In this document: piece by piece, positions 21,206 to 31,970 of the stretch
How the letters are laid out: each line of letters begins with the position of its first letter
Numbering within the stretch: the first letter of the stretch is position 1
Assembly: GCF_028476545.1 (NCBI RefSeq)
Contig: NW_026731610.1
Span: forward strand, 1,166,501-1,230,500
Reading direction: 5' to 3'
Origin: Physella acuta
Taxonomy: Eukaryota > Mollusca > Gastropoda > Physidae
DNA: 64,000 bases
Notes under the pieces: model-generated
What the model saw: only the letters and a program-made list of their open reading frames with translations
Database searches by the model: none
What the model was told of the DNA's origin: nothing
Program-made: the position numbers and the translations under genes

Positions 21206-22366
21206 AAGCACATATAGATTCAGTTGATGCACGAATATACTGATATAGATCATACACATATGACTGGAGATACATATGTGTTCTTGTGAACGCAGTGGGT
21301 TGTATCAGAAATGTTTGGTGTGGGATGATGAAGTACTGGATTACACTGTGAATTACGCTAATTTAATGGGATTGTAAGGAACATTTGGAATGACTATTAA
21401 ATATATGATTATTAGATGATTACTATTAAAATTGCCGAGTTATTGAGTGATCGATTAAGGGTATCTCACTGATTAAATATGAAACAATATGGTGTGAGAT
21501 AATATGCATGATTTCTAATTAATTAATAAAATGTGATAGACCACACATTCTATATTGAGGTGTTTATAATTACGGTTATACTGTTGAAGTTAGTGTTTAC
21601 ATGTTGTAACATACGTTGAGTTCATGATATTAATATGTTACCAAAGATATGTTGAATACATGTTGTTTCTAGGTTGTTGATAAATCTGATATACTTGTAC
21701 GGACATATTGTGGAGATAATGAGATTCTGTGTGTGCGGGGCATTGTGCGATATGATATTAGGACATGATACTTATTTTTTTGTTTCAGAATACTGAAACT
21801 GATGATGGTATTGACATATTACGCTGTTTTTATGTTATGATGAGAACAACCACACATGTGCCAACTGGTGGTACTGTGGCTCTGTTCATCATCACAAATA
21901 GTTTTGGTTTAAACTAATGTGGCGTTTGGTTTTTATCGTTATTATAGCAACTGTTGAGAGAAGATGGACAATGCCGATGTGATACCCAATATCTTGTCTG
22001 GATGGACTGAGATTCTAAGACCAACCATTGATATAATATGAATGCCAGTATATTTGGAATATAATAAACTGATGTGAGAGTAAAGCTAAAAACTTGAAAG
22101 TATGAATTAATTAGGAGTTGATAATATAATGACTTGATATTGTTAGATTAAACAATGTGTGGGACTTTGCTACGTGAGTCTAAGCTAATACTATTAGCTT
22201 CAGTGGGATAGGGGGGGGGGTTAATGTTATGATGCATGGTATGATCTATATTATAGATCGGCGGGAGTGAATGTTGGTGCGAAAGGTATGTTGAACGCAT
22301 GGAATGATGACGCGTATAGTGCGAAAGTGACGTTCTGGTGTAGAGACTGGTTGCTGGGGGTAAGCC
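21206..22366. other. Unclassified sequence after the Gypsy fossil
   Basis: AT-rich and rich in ATGATATTA-type words, with no gene. It may include the untranslated 3' end of the fossil. A G-run lies at 22210-22220. Confidence 0.35.
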
Positions 22367-22417
22367 GGGGTAATTCCACACACGGGGTAATTCCACACAC
22401 GGGGTAATTCCACACAC
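22367..22417 (+). repeat. 17-bp tandem repeat, three exact units
   Basis: Three consecutive copies of GGGGTAATTCCACACAC. Related words (GGGACAATTCCACACAC, GGGGCAATTCCATAC) recur at 22769-22807 and, inverted, near 23316. They therefore surround the segment leading to the 23138 exon and may be ends or subterminal repeats of one element. Confidence 0.85.
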
Positions 22418-23137
22418 TATATTCTGAATACTCTCTATTTTAAAAGGGAGTCAAGTTTAATTAAAAGTTTCTATTTCCTGTTTCTAAGAGGTCATTTCTT
22501 GTACTTTCTGATACTGTTAGAGAAGCGTTCATCTACAATCAGAGCAAGAATTTTAATTTTATCTGCATCTATCTTCAAACATCCTTACGTAAGTACAACC
22601 CCTGCACTTTTTAAGAAAAGTTTATTTTGTCTAATTTTTAAATTTTTGTCAATAGTTTATTGATTTTATGAAAGCTTAATCATTTTTTTGTTAATAGTAA
22701 CAATTAATGCTGCTAGATTAAGCCTTTAATTTAGAACAGGAAAGCATATTTTTCTCATTAGTAGGTGTGGGACAATTCCACACACATGGTGTGGGGCAAT
22801 TCCATACCCTATAGTTTGGAATGTCCCATGTTACTTTTTATACTCTTTAGAGGGTTTAGCTATTATTGTAAATCATTTTAACTGGTTGGGGCTAATTCTG
22901 TAATGCACAACTCATGATTTAATTTTAAAAAGTGCTTAAATAGTACTAGATCTAGAACATAGTACTTTTATTATTTTTAAAATACTTTGCTATTAAAATT
23001 ACGTAACATTACCACAGACTTCTTTTATTTCTTTATCTATTATTATTTTTTCTGTACTTATATTATTTATCATAATTTATGCAATATTTATAGCTAAACA
23101 TCCCAATTTCTAACATTTTATTTTGTTCTTATTTCAG

Positions 23138-23294
23138 AATAGTCCGCAATTATAAAGGAAAACTTCGGCCTGTGAAAGAAGAGAGCAGAATTCAGGAGCA
23201 AGAAATGGAGGCTTTCTCTTCATCCAGTGATGAAGAGTGGTTACCGCAATGCAAAATTGTTTCCAAGAGGAAAAATGTTCTTTACAATTTTTAA
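23138..23294 (+). CDS. Candidate 3'-terminal coding exon, unknown protein
   Basis: A good splice acceptor (TTTTGTTCTTATTTCAG, ending 23137) opens a 51-codon frame. It starts IVRNYKGKLRPVKEESRIQE, includes the acidic stretch EAFSSSSDEEWLP, and ends KRKNVLYNF-stop. A polyadenylation signal AATAAA follows at about 23345. The highly charged, serine/acid-rich tail with a basic end would suit a nuclear protein or a transposase C-terminus; I cannot name a family. A consensus donor (GTAAGT, 22588) lies upstream, but the phase-compatible frame before it is closed, so no spliced gene is proposed. Confidence 0.45.
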
Positions 23295-23459
23295 ATACCT
23301 GATTTTTTAAATGTTCATAATTGCCCCACTTGCCATGTTTTTGAAATAAAAGTGAAATAATTTTAAAAATTTATTTTGTTTTATGAATTATCTCTATATT
23401 TCTTTGCCATCTTATAGTTAATGCATGTCTAGTTATACACTCAATATTATATTGAGGTA

Positions 23460-23798
23460 GTGTTAGTTTTAGATTTTTTACAAACTGTCAAGATTGTATT
23501 AAATTAGTGTGCAAAACTTCAATAATTTCTCTATACTCTATAAACGAGAAGGTACAATACTACTTGTATTAGCACACACCTATTTTAATCTTCATTAAAT
23601 GGAGAACGGAGGAGAGTACTAGAATAATTTACATAAGAATCAAACAAGGTTGGCCTTCGAACCCTGTTACAGAAACGTTTTAAACAAGGCTTAATTAAAT
23701 CATGTATTAAATTATGCTAATAAAATAAGTGTTTGCAAACTTCGAGTGCAACCACATGTTACATACGAACAACAACATACAATTTACATTTTGACCTT
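23460..23798 (+). repeat. Module E 3' end and module F
   Basis: E tail (CTGTCAAGATTGTATTAAAT, then TTTCTCTATACTCTATAAACGAGAAGG) followed by a complete F with GGAGAGTACTAGAATAATTT. Confidence 0.75.
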
Positions 23799-24124
23799 GT
23801 CCCTTGATTTCAAGGGATCCAACATTTTTATATTAGATGTATATGATGGACCATTTAAAGTGGTGGTTTCCCATCTCGACAAATGCAGCCGGTCATTGAG
23901 CTAATGCTTTTCTACATATTTTAGAGCAAATTAATTTTTCCGAATTCCAAAAATTGTCAAGATTGGACAAAAATCTAGTAAAGAAAATAATAGTAAGGGC
24001 GTTAAGTATTATAAATAAAACAATCATTTTAGAATGTATTGTATTATTACTGTTTTTCTCTCACAAAAGTTTTATAATGTTTTACTTCCCCTCATTGTTA
24101 TAAATTTTAATATGGGAGACAACA
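23799..24124 (+). repeat. Module A, copy 6
   Basis: Left hairpin CCCTTGATTTCAAGGG. The right arm is GGGAGACAAC against TTACTTCCC. It is followed by B. Confidence 0.88.
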
Positions 24125-24297
24125 AACAAAAAGAAATATTCTCTTGTTGTCTCGATTCCGTTCAGGGTTGTTCCGCGATGTATCTAACGTCAACTTATTT
24201 TATGCCGCCATGAAATCTAAAATGGAGAATTCTACACATGTCATAGATGTGTCTAGGAGTTTTCATTCGTAGATTTTAAAACGTTTCGTTCTTTGGC
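24125..24297 (+). repeat. Module B, 5' part
   Basis: TATGCCGCCATGAAATCTAAAATGG followed by an internal deletion to GTTTTCATTCGTAG. Interrupted at TTTGGCCAT by the next feature. Confidence 0.75.
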
Positions 24298-25072
24298 CAT
24301 AACGGGTGGAACTACAGGGCCGCCAGACCCCACAATGCGGGGGGGGGGGGGGGGGGACAACGACGACGGGTCTGGCTTTTTGTAAGTCGTTAAAAACGTG
24401 ACGTCATTTGTGGATGGCCACACCCTATATCAGAAGGTTATCCGACGCGTGAGCTGGCCACATACATGTTTCTGTATTTTATGCATTACTGCATCAATTA
24501 CCCAATCACCATGAAAAGTTGGGAAGGTGTTGAGTAGAGCCCCGCAAAGATTTTTGTCATAGGCCTAACATTTTTTTTTTACATATTGGAGTGATTTAGC
24601 GCCACTAGATCTTGCATATGTGGATGGGGTTACTACTTGAATCTACCGGCGGCACTTGATAATTACGTTGGGCGGACTAAGAGATGTCTAGAAGAAACAC
24701 TGTGTTGCACCCATCACCCGTGTATTAATGTAACCGGTAGCTCCCAAGAACCCCGTGACTCTCCTGACACCTGGGCCGTCGCCGAGGGACTTGGCGTGTC
24801 TCGTTGGTAGTGTGGACAAAGCCGCGCCCCAACAAATAAGATCCAAGAAATGAACTGCCGACATTGTTCACATTTAATTAAACTTCTGGAAAACAGGGCA
24901 CACGTCGAAATATACACGATTGGTAACGTTTTGATGTAAGCCTCATAACAATCGGCGTCAGTTTGGTGTGTTGGAGTAGATTTAGAGCGTGTGCTCGCGT
25001 GTTGGAAAAAAAATTATGCGGGGGTGGGGGGGGGGGGGGGGGTGAAGCTTTTTTTTTCTTGTTCCGTCAGCT
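24298..25072. mobile_element. Probable hAT-like element, 775 bp
   Basis: Interrupts module B between TTTGGCCA and GTGGCCAG, which could be a diverged 8-bp duplication. The ends (CGGGTGGAACTACAGGG and, inverted, CAGCTGACGGAAC) are weakly alike and resemble the 36334 element. It contains long G-runs (24341-24356, 25028-25042) and a TGCATTACTGCATC phrase related to the Helitron-type leader in 47.2 and 54.8 kb. The GC-rich 67-codon minus frame inside is not recognisable. Confidence 0.5.
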
Positions 25073-25903
25073 GGTGGCCAGCTCACAGTTCTAAGAGAGC
25101 GTTCTCTAACAGCTCCATGAGTATATACACGTACATATACGATTTCCTTTAGTATAGTTTTTATTTGCTGAAATGTTTCACTGCAATGTGAAAATGGAGA
25201 ATTCTACACATGTTGTAGATGTATCTAGCAGTTATGGCATACTATTCCTCTATCCTACACTTGCTCTATAGCCGCAATGTCTTCCTGTCTGTCGACAACT
25301 ATGTGGATAAAGTGTGGCGGGTCTGCAACTCAGTTCTTTGGTGTCAGGACTATGGTGTAGGGGTTTTCATTTGTAGATTTAAAACGTCTCGAACTGTGGC
25401 CGGCTCACAAAGTTCTAAGTGAGCGTCCTCTAACAGCTCCATGAGTATATCAACGTACATCTACGAGTTCTTTGTATATAGTTGTTGTTTGCTGATATGT
25501 TTCACTTTATTTTTTGTTCTCGCTCGTTCTTAGGGCGACAACAGTTGCTATGAGTAATTATTTTTTTGGTATATGTTGTTTAAATTAATTATCTGTGACG
25601 GTAAAAAGTAATCCCGCCATCTTGCCTTTGTCTACGACCCTTCCAGTTACCCGCATTCTCATCTCCCCCCCCCCCTTCCCCATCCTCACTTTTGATAAGT
25701 TATTTCAGCACACAGATCGCTGGTCATGTGACTTATCTTCCAATTATATCATTGGCTTGACCAACTCGTGTACACACAACGCATTGTCCAAGGCTTACAT
25801 TATTCATGGTAATAAATAATGCTTATAAAATAAAAGTTTGCAAACTTCTAGTACAGCTAAATCTCACTTAAGAACAACAGCAGATAATTTTGATTTTCAT
25901 CTT
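25073..25903 (+). repeat. Array modules B-C-F, copy 4
   Basis: Contains a second, partial B restart at 25187 (GAAAATGGAGAATTCTACAC), so two B copies are spliced together. C follows with its hairpin, then the end of F (AAGAACAACAGCAGATAA). Confidence 0.75.
25719..25765 (+). repeat. Module C nested hairpin, copy 4
   Basis: Outer GCTGGTCA/TGACCAAC and inner CCAAT/ATTGG. Confidence 0.75.
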
Positions 25904-26235
25904 GTCCCATGTTTTTCAAGGGATCCAAAATTTTAAAATAATTTTAAATATAACAAGCGATGATGTAAGTGGTGGTTTCCCATCTGGACAAATGCAGCCG
26001 GTCATTGAGCTAATGCTTTTCTACATATTTTAGAGCAACTTTATTATTCAGAAATCCAAAACTTATCAAAATTGGGCAAAACATTGGGTACGAAAATATT
26101 AATAACTGCGTCGTGTATAACAAATGAAAAAATCATTTCAGTTTGTAGTATATTATTACTTTTGTTTTCACTAAGAAATTTTAGGATGTTTGTTGCTTCC
26201 CCTGGTTCTAATAAATGTTAATATGGGAAACAACT
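25904..26235 (+). repeat. Module A, copy 7
   Basis: The left hairpin has one mismatch (CCCATG against CAAGGG). The right hairpin GTTGCTTCCC/GGGAAACAAC is intact. It is followed by B. Confidence 0.88.
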
Positions 26236-26352
26236 AATACAACAAAATAATATTTTGTTTCTATTCTGTTCAGGGATGTGCCGCGATGTATTTCCCGTCA
26301 AATACTTTTATGCCGCCATCAATTCTAAAAATGAGAATACTACACTTGTCAT

Positions 26353-26380
26353 GGAGCCGCATGCGGCTCTTTGGATGTCA
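26353..26380. mobile_element. hAT remnant at a shared insertion site
   Basis: Only GAGCCGCATGCGGCTCTTTG and 8 more bases of the 11203-type element survive. It is joined to module B at the same left breakpoint (ACTTGTCATG) as at 11203 and 60555. Confidence 0.8.
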
Positions 26381-26721
26381 GTATACTGATGTTGGAGTTT
26401 TCATTCGTAGATGTTAAAACGTTTCGGGCTGTGGCCAGCTCACAGTTATAAGAAAGCGTTATTTAACAGATCCATGAGTATATACAAGTACAAATACGAG
26501 TTCCTTTTGTATAGTTGTTATTCGGTGATATGTTTCACTTCAATGTTTAACAATCTTTGCGGTTTTTTTCCTTGTCTTTCTGAGGGCGACAAAAGCTAAT
26601 AGAACAAATTAATTTTAATCTATTTCATTTCACTTAGTCATGTGTGACGGTAAAAGTGTTATGCCGCCATCTTACCTTGCCTACGACACCCACCGGTTAC
26701 CCGCATTCTTATACCCCCACC

Positions 26722-26862
26722 CAGTCGCGTAGCGAGGGGGGGTGACATATGTCCCCGGGCGCCGACTTTAGGGGGCGCCAAAATGGGTCTGGGGGGTGCA
26801 AATCGAAAGTTTGAGGGGGGGTGCAACTCGAAAGTTTGAGGGGGGGGGGGTGCAAATCTGCC
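26722..26862. mobile_element. G-rich hAT-like MITE fragment
   Basis: Begins CAGTCGCGTAGCGAGG and contains GGGCGCCGACTTTAGGGG and two or three GTGCAAMTCGAAAGTTTGAG units. It is the same family as the intact element at 52019. No right terminus can be placed. Confidence 0.6.
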
Positions 26863-26910
26863 CCTACCCCATCACACACACTTTGGGTATGTTATATAAG
26901 CACCCAGATC

Positions 26911-26958
26911 GTTGGTCAATTAACATAGCGGCCAATCATATTATTGGTTTAAACCAAC
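26911..26958 (+). repeat. Module C nested hairpin, copy 5
   Basis: Outer arm GTTGGT pairs with ACCAAC, and the inner stem is GGCCAAT/ATTGGTT. The stem region has shifted toward a TTGGTTTAAACCAA palindrome. Confidence 0.7.
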
Positions 26959-27132
26959 ACGTGGACACCTAAAGCACTGTCCAGTCAGGATGGAGGGACT
27001 AGCCATGTGATACACATAGTACAGGTGTATATTAAGGGGAAGGAAAACCTGAATCGCTTTTACTCTCTTCTTACTGGCTTTTATACGTGGAGTTGAAGGC
27101 CGTCGTCCCTACTCCCACGTGCTCTTTGCTAT

Positions 27133-28990
27133 AGAGTCCTTTCATATGACGTCACGTCCGTTCGTGATACCTACGCCCGCCGCCACAGTGGTGTACACCA
27201 GACGTAAACACAATCAGCTGTTCACCAGCGCTGGACGCGTTCACCAGCGCTGGACGCGTTCACTAGCGCTGGACGCGTTCACTGTATGTAAAGAACCGCA
27301 CCCGCGGAAAGGGAAAAATATGTTAAAAAACTTGAACTCTTAGGAATTGAAGATCCTTATACTGTTATTGACAGTTTCGTAGATAATATAAATATGTGGC
27401 CAAAATTTCTAAATAAAAATACTGTTAGTAATACTGTTTGCGTTTAGAGTTTAAGTAAACAAAATTCGGACCACAGATCTAGATTCTGGATTTAGGGTGA
27501 CTGACTCCGCTGGGTAGACATAGAATCTAGAATCTACTTCTTTACTTAAATTTAATTACAAAATTTAGATCTACATTCGATTCAAAATACACCCATAATA
27601 AATCAAAAGTAGTCATAATACTATTATAGGCCTAATAAAGCATTTAATTGTCTCTAAGATCTAAAATCTCGCTCTATAATCTAATCATTTTTTTAGCAAA
27701 CGAAATTTTCTGAAATTGAAATAGATTGTATGACTAGACTTAGATCTAGAATCTGCTACTTAAATTGTAAAAACTGTATACAAGCATGTAGTTGATATTA
27801 CTGTAGTAGAAGGCTTTAATAAATTACTAAGGCCTACCTACTTTGTTGTCTTTTTACAGCAATATGTATCTGATACTGGACTGAGTTTAATTAAATTCAA
27901 ATTCATATCTAGTAATTGGTCTACTAAGTTTTTTTTGTAGCCTAGTAGTACAATCTAGATCATACCAGCCAACAACAAATAACCACATTATTATTATTTG
28001 GTTAATGATTAGGCTAATTTTTTTTTTTAAATCCACTGTTTATAAAAGGAACAAATCAAGCTAGAAACATTATAAGTGAGATGGTTTAGAATAATAACAT
28101 TGGACCGAGTTTATAATTGATACAATTGCAGGTCTACATAGGGCCTACAGTCTAGTAGTTTACAGTAGGCACCTAGTGTGTAGCTAGTATACTAGTGTGT
28201 AGCTGTCCAGAGTTAAGATTCTTAATGCTTTCCCCTGATAAGCCATGTGTGCTATAAATGACATAACATGACATCGAGGTGAGAAATGTTGAAGGGAGAG
28301 CAGTGGGACTTTCCCCTTTGTTCTCCCTGCTGGGCCCTGAGGGTATCACGGAGGTGAGAAATTTTCAGGGGAGGGCAGTGGTACTGACTCCTCTTTGGTT
28401 TTATTGAGGGTTGAACATCAGTATTAATGTGTCTGATCACTTCCCTGCTGGATTATAAGGGTCTAAAATTGTATAACATGCTACCCAGATTGGCTGAGAT
28501 ATAAGAACAGCAGTGGTTATTACCCATGAATTATATTAGCCGTTGTAGTGTGGGTTTTTTAGGAGTTAAGTGGTCTCACGTTTGCTACAGTAATGTGGTT
28601 GTACTAGATCTGTTGCTACTAAATCTTGTACTTAACAGAGAATCTATAATCTACATTAACCAGATTTAGATAACCTATAATATATCTACTTAAACTCTTA
28701 ACGCAAACAGTATTACTAACAGAATATTTATTTAGAAATTTCGGCCACATATTTATATTATCCACGAAACTGTCAAACAGTATAAGGATCTTCAATTCCT
28801 AAGATTTCAAGTTTTTTAACGTATTTTTCCTTTTCTGCGGGTGCCGTTCTTTACACACAGTGAACGCGTCCAGCGCTGGTGAACACGTCCAGCGCTGGTG
28901 AACAGCTGATTGTGTTTACGTCCGATGTACACCACTGTGGCGGCGGACGCAGGTATCACGTGATTTAGGTCACGTGTTTGCAAGGACTCT
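27133..28990. mobile_element. Foldback/long-TIR DNA element, 1858 bp
   Basis: The two ends are inverted repeats of roughly 300-330 bp (27133-27465 and 28680-28990), beginning AGAGTCCTT and ending AAGGACTCT. It splits module D: the left side ends GCTCTTTGCTAT and the right side continues ATTGTATTATTTACTTA, whereas the uninterrupted D at 3585 reads GCTATTGTATTATTT. This implies a 2-3-bp target duplication (AT or TAT). Both arms contain a 19-bp GC-rich minisatellite (CCAGCGCTGGACGCG) in opposite orientation, three units in one arm and two in the other. The 1.2-kb centre is AT-rich with many TCTAGAT words, a repeated GAGGTGAGAAAT phrase (28275 and 28351) and no transposase. Superfamily unknown. 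Confidence 0.85.
27221..27283 (+). repeat. 19-bp minisatellite in foldback arm
   Basis: TTCACCAGCGCTGGACGCG at 27221, 27240 and 27259, with a partial fourth unit. AGCGCT is itself palindromic. The mirror copy in the right arm is at 28861-28905. Confidence 0.9.
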
Positions 28991-29460
28991 ATTGTATTAT
29001 TTACTTAGTTCATTTTAATTTACTGTAAAACTTTTATCTCATAAAAAAATTAACAATGCTACTAAGTATTTGTGAAAACTAATAAAAGCTCACGTAGCCT
29101 ACGCTTGCAGTTCTTGGTGTTTTGTTTAGTCACATATAAATTTTACTACAGGCCGTAAACTGTGGACATTGAGTTGACCCGAGTCATCGGACCTGATTAT
29201 TAATTTTACTTGGCTAATAGCTTTGTTACTGCTTGCCGTTACTAGCTACTGCAACATTATAATACTATGCTCTGTCCGTGACTTAGTTCACGTGACAGTT
29301 GAATCAGATACTTACTGATTACTATTTTACTTTACAATATTCCCGGTAGAGAAGTGGCTCGGACCCTCCTACCGGTTGAATTTCATTATTTTAATATTTT
29401 ATCAGTATTACGGTATTATTATTTTGACCCTGGATTTGGGGGCTCTTTACCTTTTTAACA
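28991..29460 (+). repeat. Module D, 3' portion
   Basis: Resumes exactly where 27132 stopped: GTAAAACTTTTATCTCATAA, TACAGGCCGTAAACTG, CACGTGACAGTTGAATCAG, TATTACGGTATTATTATTTTG. It ends before the E junction. Confidence 0.85.
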
Positions 29461-29980
29461 AAATAAAAATGTACATTATAATCATAGTCCCGCCCTTCTA
29501 AAATACATGCTCTATTTCAGGGAATCCCAACCCCTACCTGAACCAGACCAACATTTTACACAGACAGCCTTTTTGTGTATTCCCTCCTCCCTACCGCCCC
29601 ACACTCTCCCCTAAAAACCTGATCTCAATGTGTCTTCGTTTTTTTTAGTTAGAACAACATGAAAATAGGATTACAGATGTCTAAAGTCCAAAGAAAAATG
29701 TCTAAATTGCTACTTTATCAAGTGTATCAGCTCCAGTAAACGTAATTAAAAACTCCCCAACATCCATAACACAATACGGTGTATGTATATTTATGTCCGA
29801 GAGAAAACATGATTGCTGAAAATTATAAAACTACACCAGTCCTCATATGTCGAATGATGAACAAAGTAATGTACGTTTAAGTGACCAGAATGAAGTGCAA
29901 CAGAAAAGAGAGCAACGGAAAAAGTGAAAAAAATTGCGCAACTATCAAATGAAGAACAAAGTAATGTACATTTATACTTT
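29461..29980 (+). other. Unclassified sequence with coding-like repeat relic
   Basis: Between 29845 and 29970, two copies of a GAACAAAGTAATGTACRTTTA phrase, about 90 bp apart, translate to a basic-acidic repeat (SNDEQSNVRLSDQ, then QQKREQRKK). This recalls the arginine-rich STPR-type repeats in front of some helicase/transposon proteins. The frames are interrupted and the identification is weak. The rest shows nothing. Confidence 0.3.
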
Positions 29981-30309
29981 ATCCCTTGCTTTCAAGGGAT
30001 CCAAAATTAGGTTGAGAGTGTATATTGAACATGGTTTAAAACGTAGGTTTAACTACTTAAACAATTCAGCATGTCTTTAAGCTAAACGTTTACAACACCT
30101 TTTAGAGTCCAATTTTTTTTTTTTTAATTTCCAAGAATTTTCAAGAAAAGACAAAATTCTCCCTATCAATATATAAAACAGTTTGTTTAATATTAAAGAT
30201 TAGACAATCGTTTTTGTTTTTAGTGTAATCCTTTTTCCTTCTTTAGCTAAAAAAATATATATTGTTTTTTTTCCCTTAGTTGTAAGACTTTTTAAATGGG
30301 AAGCAACTA
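29981..30309 (+). repeat. Module A, copy 8
   Basis: Left hairpin CCCTTGCTTTCAAGGG and right arm GGGAAGCAAC. It is followed by G. Confidence 0.88.
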
Positions 30310-30658
30310 ATGCAAATACATAACTAATGTTATTAAATTATATTTTTCAACAATAGAATATATTTAATGTTAATATTTATTAAACAGTGTTTTATTTCGC
30401 ATGTTATATTTATAACTAGCGAGTTTGTTTATTTATAAAGTATACATCAAATCCCCGTACCACTTAGAAAATAAAGATCTGTACTAGTAAGTGCGTTGAT
30501 TTTAAAATTACAAACTTATTTTGTGCATACATGTAGTATTACGCATGCGCCATTTCTTTTGATAGTGAGACGATTCATGCACACGAGATGAAAATCCATA
30601 TTCACCGATGTATTCGCATTTCAATTTTTTTTTTACTAAAGTTTCTTAAATATTTAAA
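30310..30658 (+). repeat. Module G, 5' part
   Basis: ATATTTATAACTAGCGAG, ACGATTCATGCACACGAG and TACTAAAGTTTCTTAAATA. Similarity ends at 30658. Confidence 0.75.
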
Positions 30659-30785
30659 ACCAGCCGACCCGCGGCGTATCATACGCCGATATTTAGATGT
30701 TTTATTTTCTACATTTCATTCATTTTGTGAATTAGAAACTACTAGTGCTGCGACTGAAAGTATTTTTCTTTAAAACACTATCGGA
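30659..30785 (+). mobile_element. Possible hAT transposase 3' fragment
   Basis: GC-rich start with CCGACCCGCGGCGTATCATA containing the palindrome GGCGTATCATACGCC, followed by codons ending ETTSAATESIFL-stop. The SAATESIF word resembles the SSAxSERxFS core of the hAT C-terminal dimerisation domain. The palindromic head recurs inverted at about 43586-43612. With only about 20 informative codons this is a hint, not an identification. Confidence 0.3.
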
Positions 30786-30834
30786 CGCTCGTGGAGGACG
30801 ACTATCCTAACTCTCACTTTCCATACATTTCTCT

Positions 30835-31165
30835 TGTCCCTAGATTTCTAGGGATCCAAAATTATAACTAGAATTGACAGAAATACAATAATAAAGCGGT
30901 ATTTTTTACATCTTCAATAATTTGGCAGGTTATTGAGCTAATGGTTGTCTACACATTTAAAGAGCATAGTAATTATTCAGAAATCTAAAATTCATCACAA
31001 AAAGACAGAATTTCACTTTAAACTATAATAATTACTCTTGATTTTAATAAATAAAGCATTCATTTTAATATACATTCATTTATTGCTTTTGTGCTTATAA
31101 AAAAAAAATTAAGGATATTGGTTGCTTCCCCTGTTTGCTATGCACGTTTAAATGGGAAACAACTA
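30835..31165 (+). repeat. Module A, copy 9 (compensated hairpin)
   Basis: Left hairpin CCCTAGATTTCTAGGG: both partners of one pair differ from CCCTTG/CAAGGG (T-A to A-T), leaving the stem intact. The right hairpin GTTGCTTCCC/GGGAAACAAC is perfect. It is followed by truncated B and F. Confidence 0.9.
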
Positions 31166-31631
31166 AAAAAAGGAAATATTCTCTTGTTGTATCTATTCCG
31201 TCCTTGGATGTGTATATCAACTTACATCTACGAGTTCCTTTTATATAGTTGTTCTGTCTGATAAGGTTCACTTAAATGTTTAACAATCTTTGCGTTTCCT
31301 CTCTCTCAGTCATTCTGGGGCGAAAAAATCTACTATGAACAATTGTTTCCTCTATATTTTCTCTATACTCTGGATACGAGAAGGTAAAAATGTACTTGCA
31401 TTACCACCCACCTAGTGGATTCTCCATAAAATGGAGAACTGAGGAGAGTACTAGAATAACTTTAAATAAGAGGCAAACAAAATTGGTCGTTGAACAATAT
31501 ATAAGAAACGTTTGAAACAAGGCTAAAACAAATAATGGTGTTAATTTTTTTTTTAATTACTTTGTTTTCAAACTTCCAGTGCAGCTGCATGTCATCTAAA
31601 CACAAGAACCGATGATTTACACGTTTAACTT
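31166..31631 (+). repeat. Truncated B, E end and F
   Basis: GGATGTGTATATCAACTTAC, then TATTTTCTCTATACTCTGGATACGAGAAGG, then F (GGAGAGTACTAGAATAAC). Same truncated arrangement as 17473-18000. Confidence 0.75.
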
Positions 31632-31970
31632 GTCCCTTGATTTCAAGGGATCCAAAATTAATACCAAAAAGTTCAACCTTTGCAATATGGTCATACGGAG
31701 GTTTTTACACCTTGAGCAAATAAGCAAGTCTTTGTGCTAATGATTTTCAACACCATTTAGAGTCAAAAAACATTTTCTAAAATACAATCATTTTCATAAA
31801 TGAAAAAAAAAGCGATCAAAACATTAAAACCTGTGTCGATTGGAGTAATTATAACAATCATGTGTGGTTACATTTTATAATTAGTATCTTTGTTTAGAAA
31901 AAAAAAAACTACTTAAGATATTGATTGTTTCACCTGGTTTGTTAGAAAGTTTAAATGGGAAGCCCTTAAT
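31632..31970 (+). repeat. Module A, copy 10
   Basis: Left hairpin CCCTTGATTTCAAGGG. The right end is decayed (GGGAAGCCCTT). It is followed by G. Confidence 0.85.

Larger units (their letters stand above)
26236..27132 (+). repeat. Array modules B-C-D (5'), copy 5
   Basis: B carries a 28-bp hAT remnant (26353-26380). C is complete with hairpin, CACGTG box and TATATTAAG. D is interrupted at 27132 by the foldback element and resumes at 28991. Confidence 0.8.

Noticed and set aside
20925-22190. Complete LTR retrotransposon
   Set aside because: Only a short, broken pol fossil is recognisable; no paired LTRs, gag or integrase.
22148-22417. 89-codon minus frame with repeated CGITPCVELP words
   Set aside because: It derives from the 17-bp tandem repeat plus unclassified DNA.
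22450-22587. Upstream exon spliced by the GTAAGT donor at 22588 to the 23138 exon
   Set aside because: The frame that would be in phase is closed by stops shortly before the donor; splicing cannot be supported from sequence alone.
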